From: JBFKUL01 sp041635755
GTDB lineage: Bacteria; Pseudomonadota; Gammaproteobacteria; Burkholderiales; SG8-39
DNA length: 10,035 nt
Assembly: GCA_041635755.1 (NCBI GenBank)
Contig: JBFKUL010000091.1
Span: 1-10,035, forward strand
Direction of reading: 5' to 3'
The notes under the pieces are model-generated. The model saw only the letters and a program-made list of their open reading frames with translations, was not told where the DNA came from and made no database searches. Position numbers and translations under genes: made by a program. Positions 1 to 6,689 of this stretch are shown here, in pieces. Within the stretch, counting starts at the first letter, position 1, and every line of letters starts with the position of its first letter.

Positions 1-1394
1 ACCCAGCCTGGCGCGGGCGCGAGCCCCATGACGTTGTTGTCGGGCGTGCGCACCGGGATGCGGCCCGCGGCGATGAAGCCGATGTTGCCCTCGATGTCCG
101 CGTAGACCATGTTCTGCTGGGGCGCGTGGAAGTCGCGGGTGGCATCGAGAAAGCTGAGCCAGTCGTGGGTGTGCGCGAGCTTGGAGGAGGCCTGCATGGT
201 GCGGTCGTCCTCGTCGAGCGCGGTCCACGCAAGCGCGAGCACATAGCCGCCCGGAGCGACTTCGCGCGCGCCGCGCAGCGCATCGGAGATCACCGGCCCG
301 TGACGCGAGACGCGCACGATGACCTTTTCGTCGGGCGCGCCTTTCACCTTGATGGTTTCCTCGATCGTCGTGAAGGCGCGCGGGCCTTGCGGCGTCAGGT
401 ACTGGTCGTCGGTGAGCAGCTTCTCGAGGTAGAGGTCCTGCACGTCCGGTCCGGTGTTGGTGAAGCCCCACGCAAAGCGCGAGTTCCTTCCGAGCACGAT
501 CGCGGGCACTCCGGGCAGCGTCGCGCCGATGACCTCGAGCTCCGGCGCCGACAGATGCGCGAAGTACCACACCGGCGGCGCGGTAAGCCCGAGGTGCGGA
601 TCGTTGGCGAGGAGCGGTCGTCCGGTCGCGCTGTGCGCGCTGTTGACCACCCAGTTGTTCGACGCGCTGCCCGCGGTCTCGGGCACGATCCCGGCGAGGC
701 GCACCGCCGTGTCGTCGAGCGCGCTGTAGAGCGCGCGCAAGTCGGTGATCTCGAGCGGCGCGTCGCCCGGGTAGGGTGGCAAGAACTCCTGGACGCGCGC
801 GAGCGGCATGGTCTTCATCAGTTGCATTCGCAACAGCTCGTCGCGCAGGTTGCGCCCCAGGTCCCAGGCCATCATCTTGGTCCAGGCGACCGAGTCGACG
901 CTCGCCCAGGGCTCGGGCTTCACGCGCAGGATCAGGAACTCAGGCGGCAGCACCGGGTCGGTCGCGAGAAACGCGTTTACCCCCGCGGCATAGGCCTCGA
1001 GGATGCGTCGGGTCTCCTCGTTCAAGCGCTCGAGGCTCGCTTGCGCGGCGCGGCGCACGCCAAGCGTGCGCAGGAACCGGTCAGTGTCGAGCGCCGCCGG
1101 CCCGAGGATCTCGGCCAGTCGCCCAGCGCCGATGCGCCGGCTCATCTCCATCTGCCACAGGCGGTCCTGCGCGTGCGCGAAGCCGAGCGCGAAGTAGGCA
1201 TCCTCATGCGTGGTGGCGTAGAGATGCGGCACGCCGTACACGTCGCGCACGATCTCGACCGGGGCCTTCAGCCCGGTGACCTGAATTGCGCCCTCGGTCT
1301 GCGGCAACGACTGGCGCGCGTAGACGTAAATGATCGCAAGCACCACGCCAAAGATGACGACCAGCGCCAGCGACAGCCGAAGCAGCGTTTTCAT
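1..1394 (-). CDS. Penicillin acylase family Ntn hydrolase (3' end outside window)
   Basis: Reading leftward from the ATG at 1394, 464 codons are open to the window edge; the family usually has about 750-850 residues, so the C-terminal part is missing. Residues 1-25 form one hydrophobic segment after MKTLLR, a signal anchor or signal peptide. The A-chain part has the family pattern: VEIVRDVYGVPHLYA, then ALGFAHAQDRLWQME and an RIGAGRLAEILG stretch. The B-chain start is recognisable as Ser245-Asn-Asn-Trp-Val-Val within AGSASNNWVV; in this family the Ser becomes the N-terminal nucleophile after autocatalytic cleavage. It is followed by LLANDPHLGL and GRNSRFAWGFTN, both typical. The protein would act in the periplasm on an amide bond; the substrate (beta-lactam, acyl-homoserine lactone or another amide) cannot be told. 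The ribosome site before 1394 is weak. Divergent from the PHA depolymerase gene. The family call is firm, the substrate open. Confidence 0.93.
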   Translation of the reverse strand, partial: MKTLLRLSLALVVIFGVVLAIIYVYARQSLPQTEGAIQVTGLKAPVEIVRDVYGVPHLYATTHEDAYFALGFAHAQDRLWQMEMSRRIGAGRLAEILGPAALDTDRFLRTLGVRRAAQASLERLNEETRRILEAYAAGVNAFLATDPVLPPEFLILRVKPEPWASVDSVAWTKMMAWDLGRNLRDELLRMQLMKTMPLARVQEFLPPYPGDAPLEITDLRALYSALDDTAVRLAGIVPETAGSASNNWVVNSAHSATGRPLLANDPHLGLTAPPVWYFAHLSAPELEVIGATLPGVPAIVLGRNSRFAWGFTNTGPDVQDLYLEKLLTDDQYLTPQGPRAFTTIEETIKVKGAPDEKVIVRVSRHGPVISDALRGAREVAPGGYVLALAWTALDEDDRTMQASSKLAHTHDWLSFLDATRDFHAPQQNMVYADIEGNIGFIAAGRIPVRTPDNNVMGLAPAPGW

Positions 1395-1451
1395 GCCCGG
1401 CAGGATACCCCCTGCGGTGTGACTTTCCACAATGCGGCACTGCCACAATTC

Positions 1452-1460
1452 TGCTATAAA
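1452..1460 (+). promoter_or_regulatory. Candidate extended -10 promoter for the PHA depolymerase unit
   Basis: TGCTATAAA has the TGn extension followed by TATAAA (5 of 6 matches to TATAAT). No good -35 hexamer lies 16-18 nt upstream, which is typical of extended -10 promoters. The start of transcription would fall near 1467, about 26 nt before the GTG start codon. Inferred from sequence only. Confidence 0.45.
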
Positions 1461-1492
1461 GAATGAGTTACGAGGTGTTGGAGGCCTGATCG

Positions 1493-2716
1493 GTGCTCTA
1501 CAGTCTCTACGAAGCGCAGCATGCTGCCCTAGTGCCGTTCCGCTATGCAGCAGAGTTCTCGCTTGGCTGGTTCGGCAATCCGTTCAGCCCCTGGTCCTAC
1601 GGACCGCTGGCGCGACGGCTCGCCGCTTCGAGCGACCTGTTCCTGCGGGTGACGCAGCGCTACGAGAAACCGGCCTGGGAAATCGACAGCACGACGATCG
1701 ACGGGCAAAGCGTGCCGGTAACGATCGAGGTCGCGCTCGACAAGCCGTTCTGCAAGCTGATCCACTTCAAGCGCGGGCTCGCCGCACCCAGGAACGATCC
1801 GAAGGTGTTGGCGGTAGCGCCGCTCTCGGGCCATCACGCCACGCTACTGCGCGACACCGTGCGCCAGCTCCTTCCGCAGCACGATGTGTGGGTCGCCGAT
1901 TGGGTCGACGCGCGCATGGTGCCGCTCGCTGAGGGTGCGTTCCACCTCGACGATTACGTGGACTACGTGCGCGAATGGATCCGGCTGCTTTCGCCCGATC
2001 TGCACGTCATCTCGGTATGCCAGCCCACCGTGCCGGTGCTCGCCGCAATCTCGCTCATGGCCTCGAATCGCGAGCCGCATCCGCCCAAGACCATGACCAT
2101 GATGGGCGGCCCGATCGACGCGCGAAAAAGCCCCACCGCCGTCAACAACCTTGCCAAGAAAAAGCCGTACTCGTGGTTCGAGCAGCACCTCATCCAGCGC
2201 GTACCTTCGAAGTATCCTGGCCACTCGAGGCTGGTGTACCCGGGGTTCCTGCAGCATCTGGGCTTCGTCGCCATGAACCCTGACCGCCACCTGACGGCAC
2301 ACTGGGATTACTACAATCACCTGCTGGTGGGCGACGGCGACTCGGCCGAAAGCCACCGGCGCTTCTACGACGAGTACAACGCGGTGCTCGACATGCCTGC
2401 CGAGTACTATCTCGACACGGTGAAGACGGTGTTCCAGGACTTCGCGCTGCCGAAGGGCCGCATGTTCGTGCGCGAGGAGCTGGTGCGCCCGCAAGCGATC
2501 CGCGACACCGCGCTGCTCTCGGTGGAAGGTGAGCTCGACGACATTTCGGGCATGGGCCAGACGGAGGCGGCGCAGCTCCTGTGCCTCAATATTCCGCGCG
2601 AGCGGCGCGAGCACTACATTGCGCCAGGCGTCGGCCACTACGGCATCTTCTCGGGCCGCCGCTGGCGCGAGATGATTTTTCCGCGCGTACGAGACTTCAT
2701 CCGCAAACATGCCTGA
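1493..2716 (+). CDS. phaZ: Intracellular polyhydroxyalkanoate (PHB) depolymerase
   Basis: A 407-residue cytoplasmic protein of the intracellular PhaZ family (Cupriavidus necator PhaZ1 type, about 419 residues), which hydrolyses stored poly(3-hydroxybutyrate) in granules. The family uses a cysteine instead of serine in the nucleophile elbow. Here this is Cys176 in VISVCQPTVP; the likely acid is Asp349 or Asp350 in SVEGELDDISGMGQ and the base His382 in APGVGHYGIFSGRRW. The N-terminus (MLYSLYEAQHAALVPFR) is typical, and there is no signal peptide, fitting an intracellular enzyme rather than a secreted depolymerase. The start is GTG at 1493, supported by GGAGG at 1480-1484 with 8 nt spacing. It is followed with an 8-nt overlap by an SDR-like gene, suggesting cotranscription. 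No PHA synthase or phasin gene is in the window. Confidence 0.93.
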   Translation: MLYSLYEAQHAALVPFRYAAEFSLGWFGNPFSPWSYGPLARRLAASSDLFLRVTQRYEKPAWEIDSTTIDGQSVPVTIEVALDKPFCKLIHFKRGLAAPRNDPKVLAVAPLSGHHATLLRDTVRQLLPQHDVWVADWVDARMVPLAEGAFHLDDYVDYVREWIRLLSPDLHVISVCQPTVPVLAAISLMASNREPHPPKTMTMMGGPIDARKSPTAVNNLAKKKPYSWFEQHLIQRVPSKYPGHSRLVYPGFLQHLGFVAMNPDRHLTAHWDYYNHLLVGDGDSAESHRRFYDEYNAVLDMPAEYYLDTVKTVFQDFALPKGRMFVREELVRPQAIRDTALLSVEGELDDISGMGQTEAAQLLCLNIPRERREHYIAPGVGHYGIFSGRRWREMIFPRVRDFIRKHA

Positions 2717-3359
2717 GGCGCGAGGCCGGTCGGCGCTGCTCGTTGGCGCGACTGGTCTCATCGGCAGCGCGCTCCTCGAGCTGCTCCTCGCCTCGCCGCG
2801 CTACGCGCGCGTCGACGTGTGGGCGCGTCGCCCGATCGCCGTCTCGCATCCGAAGCTCGCCGCCAAGGAGATCGATTTCGACCGGCTCGCCGAGCTCCAC
2901 GTCGACGCCGAAGACGTGTACTGCACTCTGGGCACGACGATTCGCACCGCGGGCTCGAAGGGGGCGTTCCGCCGCGTCGATTTCGACTATCCGCTGGCGC
3001 TCGCGCGAGATGCGGCGCGCGACGGCGCGAAGCGCATCCTCGTCGTTTCGTCGCTTGGCGCCGACTCGCGCTCGCGGGTGTTCTATAGCCGTGTGAAGGG
3101 CGAGATGGAGGAGTCGGTGAGCGAGGCGGGCGTACCCAAAACGCTTTTCTTCCGCCCGTCGCTGCTCGATGGTCCGCGCTCCGAGTTCCGGCTTGGGGAA
3201 CGCGTAGGGCTGCTCGTCGGCCTCGTACTCGGGCCGCTGTTGGGGCGCTACCGCCCGATTCACGTCGATCTGGTTGCCAAAGCGATGTTGCGCGCCGCGG
3301 AACAGGATCTGCCAGCGGGCATGTTCGAGTCAGAGCGCATTCGCAAGCTGGCGGGCTGA
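2709..3359 (+). CDS. TIP30/HTATIP2-like atypical SDR, NAD(P)-binding protein
   Basis: A 216-residue Rossmann-fold protein. The glycine motif GATGLIG at residues 13-19 binds the dinucleotide, and Tyr126-x3-Lys130 (YSRVK) has the SDR active-site spacing, with a Ser pair in VVSSLGAD just before it. The order of motifs (CTLGTT, then VDFDYPLALA, VVSSLGADS, FYSRVKGEMEE, FRPSLLDG) follows the HTATIP2/TIP30-like branch of atypical SDRs, which in bacteria is mostly uncharacterised. The substrate is unknown. Its ATG lies inside the end of the PHA depolymerase gene (8-nt overlap), so translation is probably coupled. A link to hydroxyalkanoate metabolism is suggested only by position; SDR enzymes often oxidise hydroxyacyl compounds, but TIP30-like proteins are not known to do so. 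Confidence 0.85.
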   Translation: MPEARGRSALLVGATGLIGSALLELLLASPRYARVDVWARRPIAVSHPKLAAKEIDFDRLAELHVDAEDVYCTLGTTIRTAGSKGAFRRVDFDYPLALARDAARDGAKRILVVSSLGADSRSRVFYSRVKGEMEESVSEAGVPKTLFFRPSLLDGPRSEFRLGERVGLLVGLVLGPLLGRYRPIHVDLVAKAMLRAAEQDLPAGMFESERIRKLAG

Positions 3360-3385
3360 CCGGCGGGCACCTCCCGGCCTATACT
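3356..3385 (+). promoter_or_regulatory. Candidate sigma70 promoter for the YbaK-like gene
   Basis: CTGACC at 3356-3361 (4 of 6 to TTGACA) and TATACT at 3380-3385 (5 of 6 to TATAAT) are separated by 18 nt. The -35 overlaps the stop codon of the SDR gene. Transcription would begin near 3392, about 46 nt before the ATG at 3438. The -10 sits in an inverted repeat, CCCGGCCT (3373-3380) and AGGCCGGG (3390-3397). Confidence 0.5.
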
Positions 3386-3397
3386 GCAAAGGCCGGG
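3373..3397 (+). repeat. Perfect 8-bp inverted repeat around the candidate -10 box
   Basis: CCCGGCCT at 3373-3380 pairs with AGGCCGGG at 3390-3397 across a 9-nt loop that holds most of the TATACT -10 box. Beyond it, CCT at 3370-3372 can pair with AGG at 3399-3401 across one bulged G. There is no T tract, so an intrinsic terminator for the upstream unit is not well supported; an operator is the alternative. Confidence 0.4.
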
Positions 3398-3437
3398 GAG
3401 GAGCAGGTGGGCGCCGAAATCCCGCATCGGAGGCCGT

Positions 3438-3908
3438 ATGACCATCGCACGCAATCTCAAGACATTCCTAGCGCAGAAGAACATCTCCTACGACGTCGTC
3501 GAGCATGCGCGCACCAGCTCGAGCACGCAGACGGCGCAGACGGCCCATGTTCCGGGCAACCGCCTCGCGAAGGCGGTGGTGCTCGAGGACGACGACGGCT
3601 TCGTCCTTGCGGTCGTGCCCTCGAGCTATCACGTCGAGCTCGGCATTCTGAGCAAGCAGATGGAGCGCAAGCTGCGTCTGGCGAGCGAATCGCAGCTGCC
3701 CGAGATGTTCGCCGACTGCGAGCTCGGCGCCGTGCCGCCGGTGGGCGACCCCTACGGGCTCAAGACCGTGGTCGAGGAGGACCTCGCCCAACAGGTCGAC
3801 GTGTACTTCGAGGCGGGCGACCACGAGAAGCTGATCCACGTCACGCACGACGAGTTCCAGCGCCTCATGTCGGGCGCCGAGGTGCGCCACTTCAGCCACC
3901 GCATCTGA
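3438..3908 (+). CDS. YbaK/EbsC-family aminoacyl-tRNA deacylase
   Basis: A 156-residue single-domain protein of the YbaK/ProRS-associated editing family. Members hydrolyse mischarged aminoacyl-tRNA (for example Cys-tRNA-Pro or Ala-tRNA-Pro) in the cytoplasm. The family lysine is Lys45 in GNRLAKAVVLEDD, the position expected from Haemophilus YbaK (Lys46). The substrate pocket motif follows as ELGAVPPVGDPYGL, then the C-terminal VYFEAGDHEKLIHVT strand region. The exact subfamily (YbaK, ProXp-ala, YeaK or another) cannot be decided, so the mischarged tRNA it edits is unknown. GGAGG at 3429-3433 lies 4 nt before the ATG, somewhat close. It seems to be transcribed alone from the promoter just upstream, and converges on cysB with only 12 nt between the stop codons. 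Confidence 0.9.
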   Translation: MTIARNLKTFLAQKNISYDVVEHARTSSSTQTAQTAHVPGNRLAKAVVLEDDDGFVLAVVPSSYHVELGILSKQMERKLRLASESQLPEMFADCELGAVPPVGDPYGLKTVVEEDLAQQVDVYFEAGDHEKLIHVTHDEFQRLMSGAEVRHFSHRI

Positions 3909-3920
3909 CGCCGGCGCGGT

Positions 3921-4865
3921 TTAGAGTTCGTATTGCGAGCCAGCCTCGCCATGCACGGCACGCTCGACGATGCTGCGCGGCAGCTGCGGCGCGAACAGCT
4001 CGATGAAGTCGTAGGCGTAACGGCGTAAGTACGCACCACGCTTGATGCCCAGTCGCGTCATGCTGGTCTCGAACAGGTGCGAGGCATCGATCGCGCGAAG
4101 CGTGTGGTCGCGTTTCGGATCGAAGGCCATTTTCGCCATGACGCCTACCCCGTTGCCGAGTTCGACGTAAGTCTTGATCACATCTGCATCGAGCGCAGTA
4201 AGCACCACGTTCGGCTTCAGGCCGCGGCTCGCAAAGGCCTTCTCGACCAGCGCGCGGTTGGCGAAGGCGAAGTCGTACGTAATGATCGGGTAGGCCGCAA
4301 GCGCCTCAAGCGTAAGCGGATTAACCTCGAGCAGCGGGTGGTTCGGCGGCACCACCACGCAGCGGTTCCACTGGTAGCAGGGTAGCGAGACGAGATCCGG
4401 GTAGAGCGCGATTGCCTCGGTGGCGATGCATAGGTCGGCCTCGCCCGCGAGCACCTGCTCGCAGATCTGGGTCGGATTACCCTGGTGGATCACCAGCCGC
4501 ACCTCCGGATAGCGGCGCTTGAACTCGGTGAGTGCCTGCGGCATCGCGTAGCGCGCCTGAGTGTGCGTGGTGGCAATGGTCAGCGTACCGAGCTTTTCGT
4601 TGGCGAATTCCTCGCCGGCGCGTTTCAGGTTCGCCGCCTCGGCGAGGATGCGCTCGGCGATGGACACCACCGTCTGGCCGGGCTCGGTGAGCCCGACGAG
4701 GCGTTTGCCACGGCGGGCGAACACCTGCACCCCGAGCTCGTCCTCGAGCGCACGAATCTGTTTCGATACCCCTGGCTGCGAGGTATGCAATGTCTCGGCC
4801 GCCTCGGAGACGTTCAGCCCCCGGCGAGCCACCTCGACTACGAAGCGCAGCTGCTGCAGGGTCAT
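3921..4865 (-). CDS. cysB: LysR-type regulator CysB (sulfur assimilation)
   Basis: A 314-residue LysR-family protein (enterobacterial CysB is 324). Residues 1-60 form the winged helix-turn-helix: MTLQQLRFVVEVARRGLNVS with the recognition region TSQPGVSKQIRALEDELG. The effector domain begins near residue 92. Thr100-His-Thr102-Gln103 in TIATTHTQARYAMP match in sequence and number the Thr100/Thr102/Gln103 that bind sulfate in Klebsiella CysB. CysB activates cys genes when N-acetylserine or O-acetylserine signals sulfur shortage, and represses its own gene. It is divergent from cysI across an 81-nt AT-rich spacer that probably holds both promoters and the operator. Its paralogue Cbl/SsuR is similar in sequence, but the neighbouring cys operon favours CysB. 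AGGA lies 10 nt before the ATG on the minus strand. Confidence 0.95.
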   Translation of the reverse strand: MTLQQLRFVVEVARRGLNVSEAAETLHTSQPGVSKQIRALEDELGVQVFARRGKRLVGLTEPGQTVVSIAERILAEAANLKRAGEEFANEKLGTLTIATTHTQARYAMPQALTEFKRRYPEVRLVIHQGNPTQICEQVLAGEADLCIATEAIALYPDLVSLPCYQWNRCVVVPPNHPLLEVNPLTLEALAAYPIITYDFAFANRALVEKAFASRGLKPNVVLTALDADVIKTYVELGNGVGVMAKMAFDPKRDHTLRAIDASHLFETSMTRLGIKRGAYLRRYAYDFIELFAPQLPRSIVERAVHGEAGSQYEL

Positions 4866-4930
4866 GCCTCTATATTCCTAAAAAGAATAACAATAAGAAT
4901 ATTCTGTCTTTGAAATAATAATACACGACC
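4866..4930. promoter_or_regulatory. AT-rich cysB/cysI divergent control region with phased GAATA repeats
   Basis: In a GC-rich window this spacer is strikingly AT-rich. GAATA or its complement TATTC occurs at 4873-4877 (TATTC), 4885-4889 (GAATA), 4897-4901 (GAATA) and 4900-4904 (TATTC). The first three begin 12 bp apart, and the last two form the palindrome AGAATATTCT at 4896-4905. Two AATAAT hexamers (4914-4919 and 4917-4922, each 5 of 6 to TATAAT) can serve as the cysI -10 but have no -35 partner; the repeats occupy that position. This fits an activator-dependent promoter bound by CysB, which could at the same time repress cysB. CysB binding is an inference; enteric CysB sites are poorly conserved. 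Confidence 0.6.
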
Positions 4931-4946
4931 GTAGCCTTGCGGCTAC
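4931..4946 (+). promoter_or_regulatory. Perfect hairpin directly abutting the cysI start codon
   Basis: GTAGCC-TTGC-GGCTAC forms a 6-bp stem with a 4-nt loop, and its last base is next to the A of the cysI ATG at 4947. No Shine-Dalgarno sequence is present in this leader. If an AATAAT at 4914-4922 is the -10, the mRNA would start near 4929 and the leader would be little more than this hairpin. A role in translation control is inferred. Confidence 0.5.
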
Positions 4947-6689
4947 ATGTACCGCTACGACGACATCGACCAGCGCATGGTGGACGAGCGTGTCCGCCAG
5001 TACCGCGACCAGACGCGGCGTTTTCTCGCCGGCGAGCTCGGCGATGAGGAGTTCAAGCATCTGCGCCTGAGGAACGGGCTCTATATCCAGCGTCACGCGC
5101 CGATGTTGCGCGTCGCGATTCCCTACGGGCTGCTTTCCTCGGTGCAACTGCGCAAGCTCGCGCACATCGCGCGTCGCTATGACCGCGGTTACGGCCACTT
5201 CACCACGCGCCAGAACATTCAGTACAACTGGCCGAAGCTCGAGGACGTGCCCGAGATCCTCGCCGAGCTCGCCACCGTGCAGATGCACGCCATCCAGACC
5301 TCCGGCAACTGCGTGCGCAACGTCACCGCGGATCACTTCGGCGGTATCGCCCCAGACGAAGTAGTGAATCCGTTCGTGTGGTGCGAGCTGATCCGTCAGT
5401 GGTCGACCTTTAACCCGGAATTCAACTGGCTGCCGCGCAAGTTCAAGATCGCGGTTTCAGGCAGCCCGGCCGATCGGGCCGCGATCCTGGTGCACGACAT
5501 CGGCATCGCGGCGCTGCGCGACGAGACAGGCGAAGTTGCATTCCGTGTCGCGGTGGGCGGCGGGCTTGGCCGCACGCCGATCGTCGGCCACGTGATTCGC
5601 GAGGCGCTGCCCTGGCGGCACCTGCTCAGCTATCTCGACGCGATCCTGCGTGTCTATAACCGCTACGGCCGGCGCGACAATCCGACCAAGGCGCGTATCA
5701 AGATTCTCGTCAAGGAGCGCGGTCCGGAGGCGTTCGCTCGCGAGGTCGAGGACGAGTGGGCGCATCTGAGGGATGGACCCGCGACGCTGGTACATGACGA
5801 AGTCGAGCGCGTCGCTTCTCGCTTTACGCGCCCTAGCTACGAAACGCTCGCCATCCGCGAAACCGTGCTCGAGCGCGTCCTGAAGACGAACCGCGCGTTC
5901 GCCGCCTGGCATAAGAGAAATGTGCACCTGCACAAGGTGCCCGGTTACGCTGCAGTAAGCCTGTCTCTCAAGAAGACCGGTGTGCCGCCCGGCGATCTCA
6001 CCGACACGCAGATGGAGGCAATCGCCGATCTCGCCGAACGCTACAGCTTCGGCGAGCTGCGCGTGACCCACGAGCAGAATCTGGTATTCGCCGACGTCGC
6101 GCAGCGCGACCTGCCCGCGCTTTGGGAAGCGATGCGCGGGCTTGACCTGGCGACGCCAAACATTGGTCTGCTGACCAACATCATCGCCTGCCCGGGCGGC
6201 GATTTCTGCTCGCTCGCCAACGCGCGCTCGATCCCGATCGCGGAGGCGATCCAGCGGCGCTTCGACGAGCTCGACTACGTGTTCGACATCGGCGAAGTCG
6301 ATCTCAATATTTCCGGGTGCATGAACGCCTGCGGCCATCACCACGTTGGTCACATCGGCATCCTCGGCGTCGACAAGAACGGCGAGGAGTTCTATCAGCT
6401 CGAGATCGGCGGCAACCAAGGCGGCAGCCGTCAGCTCGTCTCGGGCGTGACACACCGCCAAGCGGCACCTGCTTCGCTCGGCAAGGTGCTCGGGCGCGCG
6501 CTCGCGGCCGACGAAGTACCGGGCGCAATCGAGCGCTTGATCGAGGTCTACCTCGAGCAACGCGACTCGGACGTCGAGCGCTTCATTGACGTCGTGCATC
6601 GAATCGGAACGGAACCCTTCAAGGAGCGCGTGTATGCCGAACCTAATCAAGCGTCGAGAGGCCGTGCGCGACAGCTGGCGGCTGCTTGA
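4947..6689 (+). CDS. cysI: Sulfite reductase hemoprotein (beta component), CysI
   Basis: A 580-residue siroheme/[4Fe-4S] enzyme that reduces sulfite to sulfide by six electrons in the cytoplasm. The cluster ligands are Cys415-x5-Cys421 in ACPGGDFC and Cys458-x3-Cys462 in ISGCMNAC, the standard pattern of sulfite and nitrite reductases. Basic residues of the substrate and siroheme site are visible: Arg88 (TTRQN), Arg124 (NCVRN), and Lys165 and Lys167 (PRKFK). The two-fold repeat of the family is seen in the ferredoxin-like halves starting near residues 45 and 310. The start at 4947 (MYRYDD) agrees with my memory of betaproteobacterial homologues although no ribosome binding site precedes it; Met11 is a less likely start. 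No flavoprotein CysJ gene is present, so the electron donor is unknown here. First gene of an overlapping operon divergent from cysB. A ferredoxin-nitrite reductase is the alternative, made unlikely by the context. Confidence 0.95.
   Translation: MYRYDDIDQRMVDERVRQYRDQTRRFLAGELGDEEFKHLRLRNGLYIQRHAPMLRVAIPYGLLSSVQLRKLAHIARRYDRGYGHFTTRQNIQYNWPKLEDVPEILAELATVQMHAIQTSGNCVRNVTADHFGGIAPDEVVNPFVWCELIRQWSTFNPEFNWLPRKFKIAVSGSPADRAAILVHDIGIAALRDETGEVAFRVAVGGGLGRTPIVGHVIREALPWRHLLSYLDAILRVYNRYGRRDNPTKARIKILVKERGPEAFAREVEDEWAHLRDGPATLVHDEVERVASRFTRPSYETLAIRETVLERVLKTNRAFAAWHKRNVHLHKVPGYAAVSLSLKKTGVPPGDLTDTQMEAIADLAERYSFGELRVTHEQNLVFADVAQRDLPALWEAMRGLDLATPNIGLLTNIIACPGGDFCSLANARSIPIAEAIQRRFDELDYVFDIGEVDLNISGCMNACGHHHVGHIGILGVDKNGEEFYQLEIGGNQGGSRQLVSGVTHRQAAPASLGKVLGRALAADEVPGAIERLIEVYLEQRDSDVERFIDVVHRIGTEPFKERVYAEPNQASRGRARQLAAA

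Noticed and set aside
126..1466. Plus-strand open frame of 446 codons
   Set aside because: It lies antisense to the penicillin acylase gene, has an Arg/His/Val-rich translation without any family pattern, and is a by-product of high GC content.
1844..2761. Minus-strand open frame of 305 codons
   Set aside because: It is antisense to the PHA depolymerase and has only a repetitive Val/His/Arg composition typical of shadow frames.
3909..3920. Terminator between the convergent YbaK-like gene and cysB
   Set aside because: The gap is only 12 nt, GC-rich, with no usable stem and T tract.
6586..6633. Longer DUF934 protein from the ATG at 6586
   Set aside because: The ATG at 6634 has AAGGAG at ideal spacing, and the 16 extra residues have no family character.
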